From Flavobacteriaceae bacterium UBA3179 (GTDB lineage Bacteria; Bacteroidota; Bacteroidia; Flavobacteriales; Flavobacteriaceae): 40,522 bases of DNA. A model generated the notes under the pieces. The model was not told the origin of the DNA, did no database searches, and saw only the letters and a program-made list of their open reading frames with translations. Shown here one piece after another: positions 25,993-35,878 of this stretch. The stretch lies in assembly GCA_002364245.1 (NCBI GenBank), contig DEXR01000049.1, positions 7,012 to 47,533 of the forward strand, read 5' to 3'. A program made the translations under genes and the position numbers. Position 1 is the first letter of the stretch; the number at the start of each line of letters is the position of its first letter.

Positions 25993-26639
25993 TTTGATGC
26001 CAATAGGGTAATTCCTCCTTTTACTTTTTGGTTCAAGGAAACATTAATGGTTGCATCCAAAGGTAAAAAAACATCCACTCGTGAGCCAAACTTTATAAAA
26101 CCACTGTCGTCTGTTTGGTTCACCGTCTGTCCTTCTTCGGCATAATTAACAATGCGTTTTGCCATTGCCCCAGCTATTTGGCGGTGCAATACATCTCCAA
26201 ATTCCTTCGATTTTACAACAACTGTAGTGCGTTCGTTTTCTTCGGAAGATTTTGGGTGCCAAGCTACCAGAAATTTACCGGGATGATACTTGCTATAAAC
26301 CACTTTGCCACCAACAGGGTATCGTGTAACGTGAACATTTACGGGTGACATAAATACAGAAACTTGTATTCTTTTTTCGTTGTAGTATTCTTTTTCAAAA
26401 ACTTCTTCAATAACAACTACTTTACCATCTACTGGCGATAAAACATGGTTGTCATCTGTTTTAAAAGCTCGTTTTGGATTTCTGAAGAATTGAAGAATCA
26501 ACACCAATAAAATTATTAGTGAAATAATAATTCCTCCTTTTATAAAGGAATTTGCTACAAAGTAATCTGCTACAAGGCTCAAGGCAATGCAAAGTGCAAG
26601 TGCTATTAATATGATTTTATGTCCTTCTTTATGAAACAT
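25989..26639 (-). CDS. psd: Phosphatidylserine decarboxylase, small (PSD-A-like) form
   Basis: Makes phosphatidylethanolamine from phosphatidylserine. 216 residues. Two N-terminal hydrophobic helices (about 8-50) precede the catalytic part with VLSPVDGKVVVIEE, VFMSPVNVHVTRYPV, and the autoprocessing site KFGSRVDVFLP, where Gly-Ser is cleaved to give the pyruvoyl group. The short length and lack of a C-terminal extension match the proenzyme type common in Bacteroidota. Start overlaps cdsA by 11 bp; stop overlaps the ACBP gene by 4 bp. Confidence 0.93.
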   Translation of the reverse strand: MFHKEGHKIILIALALCIALSLVADYFVANSFIKGGIIISLIILLVLILQFFRNPKRAFKTDDNHVLSPVDGKVVVIEEVFEKEYYNEKRIQVSVFMSPVNVHVTRYPVGGKVVYSKYHPGKFLVAWHPKSSEENERTTVVVKSKEFGDVLHRQIAGAMAKRIVNYAEEGQTVNQTDDSGFIKFGSRVDVFLPLDATINVSLNQKVKGGITLLASK

Positions 26640-27456
26640 AATAAACTATTTGTAAAAATGCGTAAATAAAAGGGCTAGCAAAAATAATGCTATCAAGTCT
26701 ATCGTACAATCCACCATGACCGGGCATTAAGATTCCACTGTCTTTTACACCTGCTTGTCTTTTAAATTTAGACTGAATTAAATCGCCAATAGTTCCAAAG
26801 ATGGAAGCTATAACAGCCATGATGATCCAAACAATAAGGTTAAATTGAACTGTCAATTCAGGTTTATAGATCTCTAAACACTTAAATATAAGAAAACTTG
26901 CTAAAATAGCGCCTCCCAAACCACCTATAAATCCTTCAACAGTTTTTTTAGGTGAAATACGTTCCAAGAGTTTTCTCTTTCCAAAGTTTTTACCAACTAA
27001 ATAAGCAAATGAATCGTTAAACCAAATTAAGATGAATACACCGCCAATAATTTCAGGAGTAAAGTTTCTTTTATAAACTGGAATAAGTGTTAAGAAGACG
27101 AACCCGCTAATTAAGTATAATATAATAGCAATGTACTTTTTCTTTTCAAACATGGGGATTTTACTCACCCACAGTACATCTTTTAAAAGAAAGAGGTTTA
27201 CAAAACAACAGAGGATTAGTAATAACGTAACCGCATTGTCGTCGAAAATCGAATAACTGAAAAAATAAAGAAATCCAGCCAATAGGGCATAAGCGAGATA
27301 ACTTTTTAGGTGCACCAGTTTTAAAAATTCGCTTAATGTGATAATGGAAAGGGTAAAGAATAAGCCCATAAACCATTCGTGCGAGGTAAACATAGAAATA
27401 ATGACTATCGAAATGTAAAGCACACCCGATAGGGTTCGCACAATGAGTTCCTTCAT
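26629..27456 (-). CDS. cdsA: Phosphatidate cytidylyltransferase
   Basis: Forms CDP-diacylglycerol from phosphatidate and CTP, the branch point for phospholipids. 275 residues, with about seven or eight hydrophobic segments across the length. The family signature is SKFKRQAGVKDSGILMPGHG followed by GLYDRLDS near the C-terminus. Acts in the inner membrane. Lies one base after the LUD gene and overlaps psd by 11 bp, so CDP-DAG synthesis and PS decarboxylation are co-expressed. Confidence 0.95.
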   Translation of the reverse strand: MKELIVRTLSGVLYISIVIISMFTSHEWFMGLFFTLSIITLSEFLKLVHLKSYLAYALLAGFLYFFSYSIFDDNAVTLLLILCCFVNLFLLKDVLWVSKIPMFEKKKYIAIILYLISGFVFLTLIPVYKRNFTPEIIGGVFILIWFNDSFAYLVGKNFGKRKLLERISPKKTVEGFIGGLGGAILASFLIFKCLEIYKPELTVQFNLIVWIIMAVIASIFGTIGDLIQSKFKRQAGVKDSGILMPGHGGLYDRLDSIIFASPFIYAFLQIVYYVS

Positions 27457-27457
27457 A

Positions 27458-28063
27458 TTATAGGTCTTCCAGTAGCAACAAATATAGGTTTTTTGTGCTA
27501 CTTCCGTAACTCATAAAGTCCTTTTCTTTGTCAGTTTCAAAGTCCTGAATAGTAGTGATATTCGTAGGGATTTGGTTTGGGTTTCGAGTTTTAATGATGC
27601 GAAGTCCTTCACTAATTGTGTCGACCAACTGGCTGGTAGTTGCAAAAACCACAAAATTAAAGGGTAGCTCACTGAGTTTTTTTTCTTTTATTTGGTTTGA
27701 AGAAAGTAAGATAGAGCCGTTTTTAGCCACTAAAGATTCGCAAGTGGTTAGAAAGAAAGTAGTATCCCCTTTTTTGGTAAAATTTAGGTTAAACCCATCA
27801 AACCGAGATGATAATTTTTTATCAACGCAGAAAACGTCTTGCTCGTACCAATCGTTTTCGATTAAAATGTTGTCAAATGCTTCCAGAACTTCGTCCATAG
27901 ATTCACAATACAAAAATTTACCACCGTTTTTATTAAAGTTGTAAGTAAACTTTTCATCTATAGGAAGTTTTTCTTCTGGGTAATATTTGCTTGTGTCAGA
28001 TTGTTTAGCTTTTTCATCTGACTTGTGTTTCTTAGGGTTTAAAAGTCTTTTAAACAGACTCAT
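27458..28063 (-). CDS. LUD-domain protein (LutC/YkgG-like)
   Basis: 201 residues. A basic N-terminal tail (MSLFKRLLNPKKHKSDEKAK) precedes a LUD-type Rossmann domain: TTFFLTTCESLVAKNGSILLSS, LPFNFVVFATTSQLVDTISE and the ending GSSTKNLYLLLLEDL. LUD proteins occur in lactate-utilisation complexes with iron-sulfur partners, but no LutA or LutB is nearby. Instead it sits at the head of the phospholipid run (cdsA starts one base after its stop) with a perfect -7 promoter element upstream. Its role in this setting is unknown. Confidence 0.8.
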   Translation of the reverse strand: MSLFKRLLNPKKHKSDEKAKQSDTSKYYPEEKLPIDEKFTYNFNKNGGKFLYCESMDEVLEAFDNILIENDWYEQDVFCVDKKLSSRFDGFNLNFTKKGDTTFFLTTCESLVAKNGSILLSSNQIKEKKLSELPFNFVVFATTSQLVDTISEGLRIIKTRNPNQIPTNITTIQDFETDKEKDFMSYGSSTKNLYLLLLEDL

Positions 28064-28100
28064 TCATTGTTTATTGAGGAGTTCGTAATACGTTTAACTT

Positions 28101-28108
28101 CAAATATA
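28101..28108 (-). promoter_or_regulatory. -7 promoter element of LUD-cdsA-psd-ACBP
   Basis: Minus strand TATATTTG, perfect TAnnTTTG match, 37 bp upstream of the LUD gene start. With the ftsH terminator upstream, it indicates a separate transcription unit. Confidence 0.5.
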
Positions 28109-28151
28109 TAAAATCTAAGGGGAAGAATAGATACTTAAAACCAAACTTTAT

Positions 28152-28170
28152 AATAAAAAAGATAGGTGGC

Positions 28171-28186
<16 letters not shown>
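28152..28186 (-). terminator. Intrinsic terminator of rsfS-ftsH, overlapping the ftsH stop codon
   Basis: Minus strand GGTGGCT (28186-28180), 8-nt loop containing the last codons and TAA stop, AGCCACC (28171-28165), then TATC and T6. A perfect 7-bp GC-rich stem; its left arm is ftsH coding sequence. Confidence 0.7.
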
Positions 28187-30174
<1,988 letters not shown>

Positions 30175-30188
30175 ATGGCTTAATTTCT

Positions 30189-30560
30189 TTAGTAAGTTGT
30201 TTCAATTTTTACAGATTTGGCATCTCCCCACAATCCTTCAATATCGTAAAATTCACGAATATGTTTTTGGAATACATGAACCACTACGTGCACAAAATCC
30301 ATTAGTATCCACTCGGCATTGTTGCTACCTTCAATATGCCAAGGCTTTTCTTTTAAAGATTTACTAACGGTTTTTTGAATGGAGTTAACAATAGCGTTAA
30401 CTTGTGTGTTTGAGGTACCGTTGCAGATGATAAAATAATCGCAAACGGTGTTTTCTATATCCCTAAGGTCCAATATTTCAATATCTTGACCTTTAACATC
30501 TTCAATCCCTTTTAAAATATGCGTAATAAGTTGATCTGTTTCTTGTTCTTTCTTCGACAT
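30189..30560 (-). CDS. rsfS: Ribosomal silencing factor RsfS
   Basis: Binds uL14 on the 50S subunit and blocks subunit joining when nutrients are low. 123 residues with the family motifs VCDYFIICNGTSNTQVNAIV, KPWHIEGSNNAEWILMDFVHVVVHVF and REFYDIEGLWGDA. Length is normal. It is the first gene of the rsfS-ftsH unit; a perfect -7 element sits 20 bp upstream, so the leader would be only about 15 nt. Divergent from birA. Confidence 0.96.
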   Translation of the reverse strand: MSKKEQETDQLITHILKGIEDVKGQDIEILDLRDIENTVCDYFIICNGTSNTQVNAIVNSIQKTVSKSLKEKPWHIEGSNNAEWILMDFVHVVVHVFQKHIREFYDIEGLWGDAKSVKIETTY

Positions 30561-30579
30561 TAACCTAATTTAATTTTCG

Positions 30580-30587
30580 CAAAGTTA
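30580..30587 (-). promoter_or_regulatory. -7 promoter element of rsfS-ftsH
   Basis: Minus strand TAACTTTG, perfect TAnnTTTG match, 20 bp before the rsfS ATG. No clear -33 TTG. Confidence 0.45.
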
Positions 30588-30643
30588 TTACTTTTTTGTT
30601 TCTTGATACCCTAAAAAAAGGATATAGTAGTAAATTATTACAT

Positions 30644-31375
30644 GTGAAGATAATCAAACTTAATGCCATTGACTCCACGAATACTTACCTTAAGAACTTA
30701 AGTAAGGAAGTTATATTGGAAGATGAAGTGGTCGTGTTGGCAAAAGAACAGCTTTCCGGAAGGGGACAACGAGAAGCAATATGGTTGTCAAAAGTAGGGG
30801 AAAGCCTTACATTTAGTATGTTTAAGCGTATTGATAAGTTGCCTGCAGAACATCAATTTTTATTAGTGATGCTAACCTCTTTGGCCTTAAAAGATGCATT
30901 AAAAGAATTGCAAATTCCAAATATTGCCATAAAGTGGCCTAACGACATCTTGTCACGTTCTAAGAAACTTTGCGGTGTTTTAATCGAAAATACCTTGCAG
31001 AAAACAATGATAACCTCTTGTATAGCAGGTGTGGGGCTTAATGTGAATGAAACTGAGCTTAATGCACTGCCACAAGCAACTTCAATGCGATTAGCAAGTG
31101 GTAAAAAGCTTAATATGGATGAAGTATTTAATCTGGTGGTCGACGCTTTGCTTATTAGATTTAAAAATATTGAATCAACCGATTTTCCAAAAGTAAAAAA
31201 AGAGTACGAAGCTTCACTTTTCAGAAAAGATGCGGTTTCAGTTTTTGAACGTCCTTCGGGAATACGATTTAATGGTGTTATAAAAGGAGTTATGGATACG
31301 GGTGCTCTACTAATTAAAAATGAACAGGAAGAAGTAGAGCAGTTTCAGTTAAAAGAAATTAAATTACTGTATTAA
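30644..31375 (+). CDS. birA: Biotin--[acetyl-CoA-carboxylase] ligase
   Basis: Attaches biotin to the carboxyl carrier protein. 243 residues from GTG at 30644, chosen because MKIIKLNAIDSTNTYLKNL is the normal family N-terminus; an upstream in-frame TTG at 30596 lies in the divergent promoter region. Motifs: LNAIDSTNTYL, the biotin/ATP loop KEQLSGRGQREAIWLS, IKWPNDILSRSKKLCGVLIE, and VGLNVNE. The small C-terminal domain is present, but there is no N-terminal DNA-binding domain, so it is a ligase only, not a repressor. Its TAA stop overlaps the stop codon of the convergent SRPBCC-like gene. Confidence 0.93.
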   Translation: MKIIKLNAIDSTNTYLKNLSKEVILEDEVVVLAKEQLSGRGQREAIWLSKVGESLTFSMFKRIDKLPAEHQFLLVMLTSLALKDALKELQIPNIAIKWPNDILSRSKKLCGVLIENTLQKTMITSCIAGVGLNVNETELNALPQATSMRLASGKKLNMDEVFNLVVDALLIRFKNIESTDFPKVKKEYEASLFRKDAVSVFERPSGIRFNGVIKGVMDTGALLIKNEQEEVEQFQLKEIKLLY

Positions 31376-31764
31376 AGCTTTTCCATATTTGTGGTAAGCG
31401 TTTCCAGAAATTTTGAAATAGGGCTCTTTATCATCATCGCCATCATGCTGTTAAAATCACCTTCAAATAATAGTTCGGCTTGCGAAGTTGTTTTGTCAAC
31501 AGGTTCAACATTTGCAGTGAGTGTAAAGGGAAGCTTATCACTTATAGCACCTAAAACTACTTTGTTTGGCGGGTTTACTTTTTTTACTTCCAAAGCTATT
31601 TCTGGCATGCCTTTAAGGGCAAAAACAAAGGCGTTCTCTCTTATTACTTCAAACTTGCTGATGTTTTCAGGCATTAACTGCTCAAAATTTTTAACATCAC
31701 TTAAAAAAAGACAAAGCTCTTCGCCTGATTTATTTACGGTTACTTTTTTACTTGTTAGGTTCAT
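31372..31764 (-). CDS. SRPBCC-like (START-fold) small protein
   Basis: 130 residues. The pattern fits the SRPBCC/polyketide-cyclase-like fold: an N-terminal strand (LTSKKVTVNKSGEELCLFLSDVKNFEQLMP), central strands (KVVLGAISDKLPFTLTANVEPVD), and a long C-terminal helix (NSMMAMMIKSPISKFLETLTTNMEKL). Ligand and role unknown. It follows pyrE by 19 bp on the same strand and is probably co-transcribed. Its stop (31372-31374) interlocks with the birA stop on the other strand. Confidence 0.7.
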   Translation of the reverse strand: MNLTSKKVTVNKSGEELCLFLSDVKNFEQLMPENISKFEVIRENAFVFALKGMPEIALEVKKVNPPNKVVLGAISDKLPFTLTANVEPVDKTTSQAELLFEGDFNSMMAMMIKSPISKFLETLTTNMEKL

Positions 31765-31783
31765 CTATATATTTTAGTAGGTT

Positions 31784-32446
31784 CTATTTACCTGTTTTTT
31801 TTAATTGTGGGTTCCAATTGGCAGGGTCGGTACGCCAATTTGATAATAATTCTTTTTCTTCAGCAGAAATATAACTGGATTTTTCAGCTTGTTGCAACAA
31901 ATGATCGTAATCGCTCAAGGTATGCAGTTCGATACTTGCTTTTTTGAAATTTTCTTCAGAAATATTAAAACCATACGTGAATATAGCCAACATTCCTTTT
32001 ACGTTTAAGTTTGCCTCTTCCAATGCTTTTGCAGCCAATAAGCTACTGTTGCCGGTGCTGATAAGGTCTTCAATGATAACCACATTTTGATTGGCTTCTA
32101 CAAACCCTTCTATTTTATTTTGTCTGCCGTGTTTTTTAGCTTCAGGCCTAACGTAACAAAACGGGAGGCCTAAAATATCGGCTACTAAGGCGCCAATGCC
32201 AATAGCACCAGTAGCTACTCCAGCGATAACGTCTGGCTTTCCGTAGAGGATTTCTACTTGTTTGGCTAAATTTTCCCGAAGGTAATTTCTTATGGCGGGA
32301 TACGATAAAGTAATCCTGTTATCACAATATATTGGAGAATTCCAGCCAGATGCCCACGTAAAAGGTTTTTGTGGTTGTAATTTTATTGCATTAATTTGCA
32401 ATAATAATTCGGCCGTTTTTTGCGCGGTTTCTTTGTTTAAAATCAT
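31784..32446 (-). CDS. pyrE: Orotate phosphoribosyltransferase
   Basis: Converts orotate and PRPP to OMP in pyrimidine synthesis. 220 residues from ATG 32446; the frame remains open 28 codons upstream, but MILNKETAQKTAELLLQINA is the family N-terminus. PRPP-binding motif VVIIEDLISTGNSS is clear, as are FTWASGWNSPIYCDNR and CYVRPEAKKHGRQ (flexible-loop Lys/His). The start lies only 7 bp from the divergent NUDIX start, and a -7 element overlaps that region, implying a leaderless or nearly leaderless message. Confidence 0.96.
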   Translation of the reverse strand: MILNKETAQKTAELLLQINAIKLQPQKPFTWASGWNSPIYCDNRITLSYPAIRNYLRENLAKQVEILYGKPDVIAGVATGAIGIGALVADILGLPFCYVRPEAKKHGRQNKIEGFVEANQNVVIIEDLISTGNSSLLAAKALEEANLNVKGMLAIFTYGFNISEENFKKASIELHTLSDYDHLLQQAEKSSYISAEEKELLSNWRTDPANWNPQLKKTGK

Positions 32447-32450
32447 ACTG

Positions 32451-32458
32451 CAAATGTA
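32451..32458 (-). promoter_or_regulatory. -7 promoter element of pyrE, overlapping the NUDIX start codon
   Basis: Minus strand TACATTTG, perfect TAnnTTTG match, separated from the pyrE ATG by only 4 nt. The opposite strand of the same bases contains the NUDIX ATG (32454-32456). No -33 TTG is evident. Confidence 0.4.
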
Positions 32459-33083
32459 TAAAGTTTTTGTTAAAGATATTCCTATAATTCTCTCAACCGA
32501 AGAAAATATAGGTAAACAATATAAAGCCATTCCCCTTAAACTGGCCCGGTTTAAAAAACTTATTAAAAAAATAAATAAAGGTGAGCTGCTGTATGTGAAC
32601 CTATACCATAAAAATCCAGAGAAATTAGAAAAATTTCTTCGGAAAAAACTACCAGTAGTCGAAGCTGCTGGCGGAATGGTTTTTAACGATAAAAAAGAAA
32701 TTCTCTTTATCTACCGAAATAAAAAGTGGGACCTGCCAAAAGGTAAAATTGAGAAAAAGGAAACCCATGAAGAAGCTGCCATACGTGAAGTTCAAGAAGA
32801 AACAGGTATAAAGGAACTTGAAATCCGTGAGTTTTTAACGAAAACCTACCACGTTTTTAAAAGGAACGGAAAATTTAAATTAAAAGTCACTTATTGGTAT
32901 AAAATGCACAGTAATTATGAAGGACCTTTAACTCCTGAAAAAAAGGAAGGAATTAAAAAAGTGAAGTGGAAAAACTTTGAAAAATCCCAAAAAGCACTTA
33001 CCAAAAGTTATGAAAACATTAAACTTCTTTTTCCGAAGGAATACTTAACCACCCACCCTAATGATCGGGTAGCGAAGGTGTGA
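32454..33083 (+). CDS. NUDIX hydrolase
   Basis: 209 residues from ATG 32454; the frame is open upstream to 32292, but that part is antisense to pyrE. An N-terminal region of about 75 residues (MYKVFVKDIPIILSTEENIG) precedes a NUDIX domain. The NUDIX box GKIEKKETHEEAAIREVQEE followed by TGI fits Gx5Ex5[UA]xREx2EExGU fully, and WDLPKGKIE leads into it. NUDIX enzymes cleave nucleoside diphosphates linked to another moiety; substrate is not predictable here. The 3' end overlaps the convergent M14 peptidase gene by 39 bp. Confidence 0.9.
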   Translation: MYKVFVKDIPIILSTEENIGKQYKAIPLKLARFKKLIKKINKGELLYVNLYHKNPEKLEKFLRKKLPVVEAAGGMVFNDKKEILFIYRNKKWDLPKGKIEKKETHEEAAIREVQEETGIKELEIREFLTKTYHVFKRNGKFKLKVTYWYKMHSNYEGPLTPEKKEGIKKVKWKNFEKSQKALTKSYENIKLLFPKEYLTTHPNDRVAKV

Positions 33084-34793
33084 CTTTTCATAATTGGGGG
33101 ATTGTTTGTGTATCCAGTCTAACTGCGCGTACCAGTTTTTAGCAAAGTCAGGGTCATTTTCCTTTTTCTCTTCAAACGCTTTCTTTATTTCTGGATTGTT
33201 GTTTAAAAAAGCTTCAGCTTTGTCTTCCCACACATAGGGTGAAAAACCTTCCTTTTGTTGAAGGATAGTATCGAAAAAGTTCCAATTGAAAAAAGAATCT
33301 GTTGCTATAGGCTCTAATGTTTCAACCAAATACCGAACGCCTTCTTGGTCGGTTTTTGCTATATAATCACCTTTCTTAACCTTAACATCCTCTGTTTTAG
33401 TTGAAACTTCGGTGTTATAATGTAAATAATGGCCTTCGTAAGGGCTTTTTACGGTTTTAAAGTTTACAATCTTATATACTTCCGCAGTCATAACCGTATC
33501 TTTCTGTACTTTTTCAAGTTTAATTTTATTCTGTTTTAATAAATCGATTACATTCCAATATCCTTGAGGGATGATATAGGATTGAGGGATTGTGACGGAT
33601 TTTTTCGGCTTAAAATAATCGTAATAGGTTATTTCTTTAGTGAAGGGTTTGTCTCGATTATATTTTAGTCGTTTGGCACCGGTAATTTTACTGTCAATCA
33701 TTTCGCCTTCATAACCTTTAAATTGTATAGTAGATGACTGACTGCTATCAATTTGCCATTGTACAGGGTAGGTGACGCCTGCTTTATAAGTTAAACGGTT
33801 AGAGTTTCGGAGTTGGTGTATAAGTTCTGCGTCTTTATCGGCAATGTTAATCATGCTCTTCATAAGTTCGTAGGTGCCTTCAACTCGATCTTTGTAGGGT
33901 TTCAGCATATGTGTTTCTACCATCATTCCTAAGGTGTTGAACAACGTCGTGTAGCCAGTAGAGTAGCGCGGAGAGTCTTTAAATTGAGAAAAGCCACTTT
34001 CAGGAGTTCTGTTAAAGACGTTTACATACGGAGTAATATCCCATTTTTTTTGTTGAAGGGAATTTTCTAGTTGTGGCATTAATGAGCTCTGAACATATTT
34101 TCCCAATTCTCCACCTAGCTTGTTGTGTTGTGTAAAAAGGTGTGTAAGGGTATATTGATAATCAGCGCCATTACTTACATGGTTATCGATAAAGACATCA
34201 GGTTTTACTGTGCGAAACAAATTTGCAAATGCTCTTGCGTTTTTAGTATCTGCCTTTATAAAGTCACGGTTAAGGTCATAATTACGTGCGTTCCCTCGAA
34301 ACCCATACTCTTTTGGTCCATTTTGATTGGTACGGCTTGTGCTATTTCGGTTTAAAGCACCTCCAATATTGTAAACAGGGATTGCTGCAACAATTACATT
34401 TTTAGGAGCCTTGATTTTTCCTTCGGCCAAATCACGCATCAATAGCATGGTGGCATCTATACCATCACTTTCTCCAGGATGGATGCCGTTATTGATAAGT
34501 AGGACTAGTTTATCTTCCCGGTTTGAAAACTCAGATTCAAAACTACGGTTGGGGTTAAATGTCACCAAAGATAATGGCTCACCTGCATCTGTTTTTTGCA
34601 TGGTGTATAAAGCAATGGAGGTATAATTTTCCGCCAGTGCTTCATAAAGATCCATTACTTGGTTATAGGTACTGGTTTTTGTCCCTTTTGATGTTTCAAA
34701 AGCGGTCGGTTTTATAGTGACTTCTTTATCATTATTTGAGGTACAAGAAAAAAGTGCGATGATACAGAAATAGACAGGTATGATTCCTTTCAT
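33045..34793 (-). CDS. M14-family metallopeptidase lipoprotein
   Basis: 582 residues from ATG 34793. This start gives a lipoprotein signal (MKGIIPVYFCIIALFSC, lipid-modified Cys17); an in-frame ATG at 34835 lies upstream of the -7 element and is rejected. Zinc carboxypeptidase residues all appear: HPGE with His105 and Glu108, substrate-binding NR at 175-176 (ARNYDLNRDF), third zinc ligand His205 (IDNHVSNG), and catalytic Glu in MMVETHML. The remaining C-terminal ~250 residues are beta-rich and unassigned. It should hydrolyse peptides or cell-wall fragments in the periplasm or at the surface. The 3' end overlaps the NUDIX gene tail-to-tail. Confidence 0.9.
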   Translation of the reverse strand: MKGIIPVYFCIIALFSCTSNNDKEVTIKPTAFETSKGTKTSTYNQVMDLYEALAENYTSIALYTMQKTDAGEPLSLVTFNPNRSFESEFSNREDKLVLLINNGIHPGESDGIDATMLLMRDLAEGKIKAPKNVIVAAIPVYNIGGALNRNSTSRTNQNGPKEYGFRGNARNYDLNRDFIKADTKNARAFANLFRTVKPDVFIDNHVSNGADYQYTLTHLFTQHNKLGGELGKYVQSSLMPQLENSLQQKKWDITPYVNVFNRTPESGFSQFKDSPRYSTGYTTLFNTLGMMVETHMLKPYKDRVEGTYELMKSMINIADKDAELIHQLRNSNRLTYKAGVTYPVQWQIDSSQSSTIQFKGYEGEMIDSKITGAKRLKYNRDKPFTKEITYYDYFKPKKSVTIPQSYIIPQGYWNVIDLLKQNKIKLEKVQKDTVMTAEVYKIVNFKTVKSPYEGHYLHYNTEVSTKTEDVKVKKGDYIAKTDQEGVRYLVETLEPIATDSFFNWNFFDTILQQKEGFSPYVWEDKAEAFLNNNPEIKKAFEEKKENDPDFAKNWYAQLDWIHKQSPNYEKSHLRYPIIRVGG

Positions 34794-34814
34794 TTTATTT
34801 AATGTTCTTTTCAG

Positions 34815-34822
34815 CAAATATA
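34815..34822 (-). promoter_or_regulatory. -7 promoter element of the M14 peptidase gene
   Basis: Minus strand TATATTTG, perfect TAnnTTTG, 21 bp before the ATG at 34793. It decides between two in-frame starts. Confidence 0.5.
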
Positions 34823-34899
34823 ACATGTAGCGCATTTTTTCTTTTTCTTTTTTAACATATTATTTTTAAAAAAAAGCTTTTTATATTGAATCACTTTGC

Positions 34900-34907
34900 T
34901 ATATTTG
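34900..34907 (+). promoter_or_regulatory. -7 promoter element of the T9SS cargo gene
   Basis: TATATTTG, perfect TAnnTTTG, 32 bp before ATG 34940. TTT/TTTT at 34878-34882 lies near the -33 position. Confidence 0.5.
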
Positions 34908-34939
34908 TTGGTAGAATATTAAACTTTAAACTTTTTATT

Positions 34940-35827
34940 ATGAAAAAAATTACACTTCTTTTGGCAGTGTTGGCAACAACAGTGTCATTTGCACAGAATG
35001 AACTTGTAAATCGACCGGATGACAATACTACTGGTTTGATCAGTACAGAAGGTAACGACGGTACTGCTGTTTATTGTGCTGATTATTTTGAAATCGCTAA
35101 CGAAGTAGCTCTTGGTGACTTAACAGTTATTGGGTTTAGCTCTAGTTTTGGTGATTTAACTCCATTGATGACAGGTTTTAACGTGTACGTTTATGAGGAC
35201 AATGGTGGTGTGCCTTTTGGTAACCCAACAATTGCTGGTACTGGTGTTGTTGAAATAGACGATACTCAAGACTATACATTGAACTTTGATGCTGCTACTG
35301 GTTTTAACAACTTTACAGTTGATATTACAGACGCTAACGGTTCTCAGGTTGTATTACAGCCAGGTAACTATTGGGTAGCTGTAGCTCCATCTGTAGATTC
35401 ACCTCCAGCTGATGCCGGACGTTGGAACTGGGCTGGTTCTTTAACTACTATCGCTAACGAACCAGTTTTAATCGATCCAGACGATTTATTTGGCGCTGGA
35501 GCGACAGACTGGACTAACATTTCTGGTTTAATTGGTGAGTCTTTCCCATCTTTTGCTTGGATTTTAACAGACGAAGCACTTAGCGTAGGTAACAACCTTG
35601 CAGAAGTTGTTTCTGTATATCCTAACCCAGCATCTGATATATTGAACATCAACGTGCCTTCAAACATTGAAGTGAACGCTGTTGCAATGTATGATGTTTT
35701 AGGAAAACGTTCTAACGTTAACTTTTCTAACGGACAGATCAACATTTCAAGTCTTTCTAACGGAGTTTACATTCTTTCAGTAGAAACTAACAACGGTACA
35801 TTGACTCAAAAAATCGTTAAGAACTAA
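34940..35827 (+). CDS. Secreted protein with T9SS type A sorting domain
   Basis: 295 residues from ATG 34940, which begins the signal peptide MKKITLLLAVLATTVSFAQ; an in-frame ATG at 34886 lies upstream of the -7 element and is rejected. The central part (about 20-215) is a beta-rich module with TGFNVYVYEDNGGVPFG, VDITDANGSQVVLQPGNYWV and GRWNWAGS, resembling binding modules found in other T9SS cargo, but I cannot name it. The C-terminal ~75 residues are a type A sorting domain: VVSVYPNPASDILNINV, MYDVLGKRSNV, LSNGVYILSVET. Expected on the cell surface or secreted. Monocistronic with a strong terminator. Confidence 0.9.
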   Translation: MKKITLLLAVLATTVSFAQNELVNRPDDNTTGLISTEGNDGTAVYCADYFEIANEVALGDLTVIGFSSSFGDLTPLMTGFNVYVYEDNGGVPFGNPTIAGTGVVEIDDTQDYTLNFDAATGFNNFTVDITDANGSQVVLQPGNYWVAVAPSVDSPPADAGRWNWAGSLTTIANEPVLIDPDDLFGAGATDWTNISGLIGESFPSFAWILTDEALSVGNNLAEVVSVYPNPASDILNINVPSNIEVNAVAMYDVLGKRSNVNFSNGQINISSLSNGVYILSVETNNGTLTQKIVKN

Positions 35828-35853
35828 GTAAACGTTCTTTAATAGATTATAGG

Positions 35854-35878
35854 GCCCCGCACTTGCGGGGCTTTTTTT
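35854..35878 (+). terminator. Intrinsic terminator of the T9SS cargo gene
   Basis: GCCCCGC (35854-35860), loop ACTT, GCGGGGC (35865-35871), then T7. A textbook hairpin. Confidence 0.93.
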
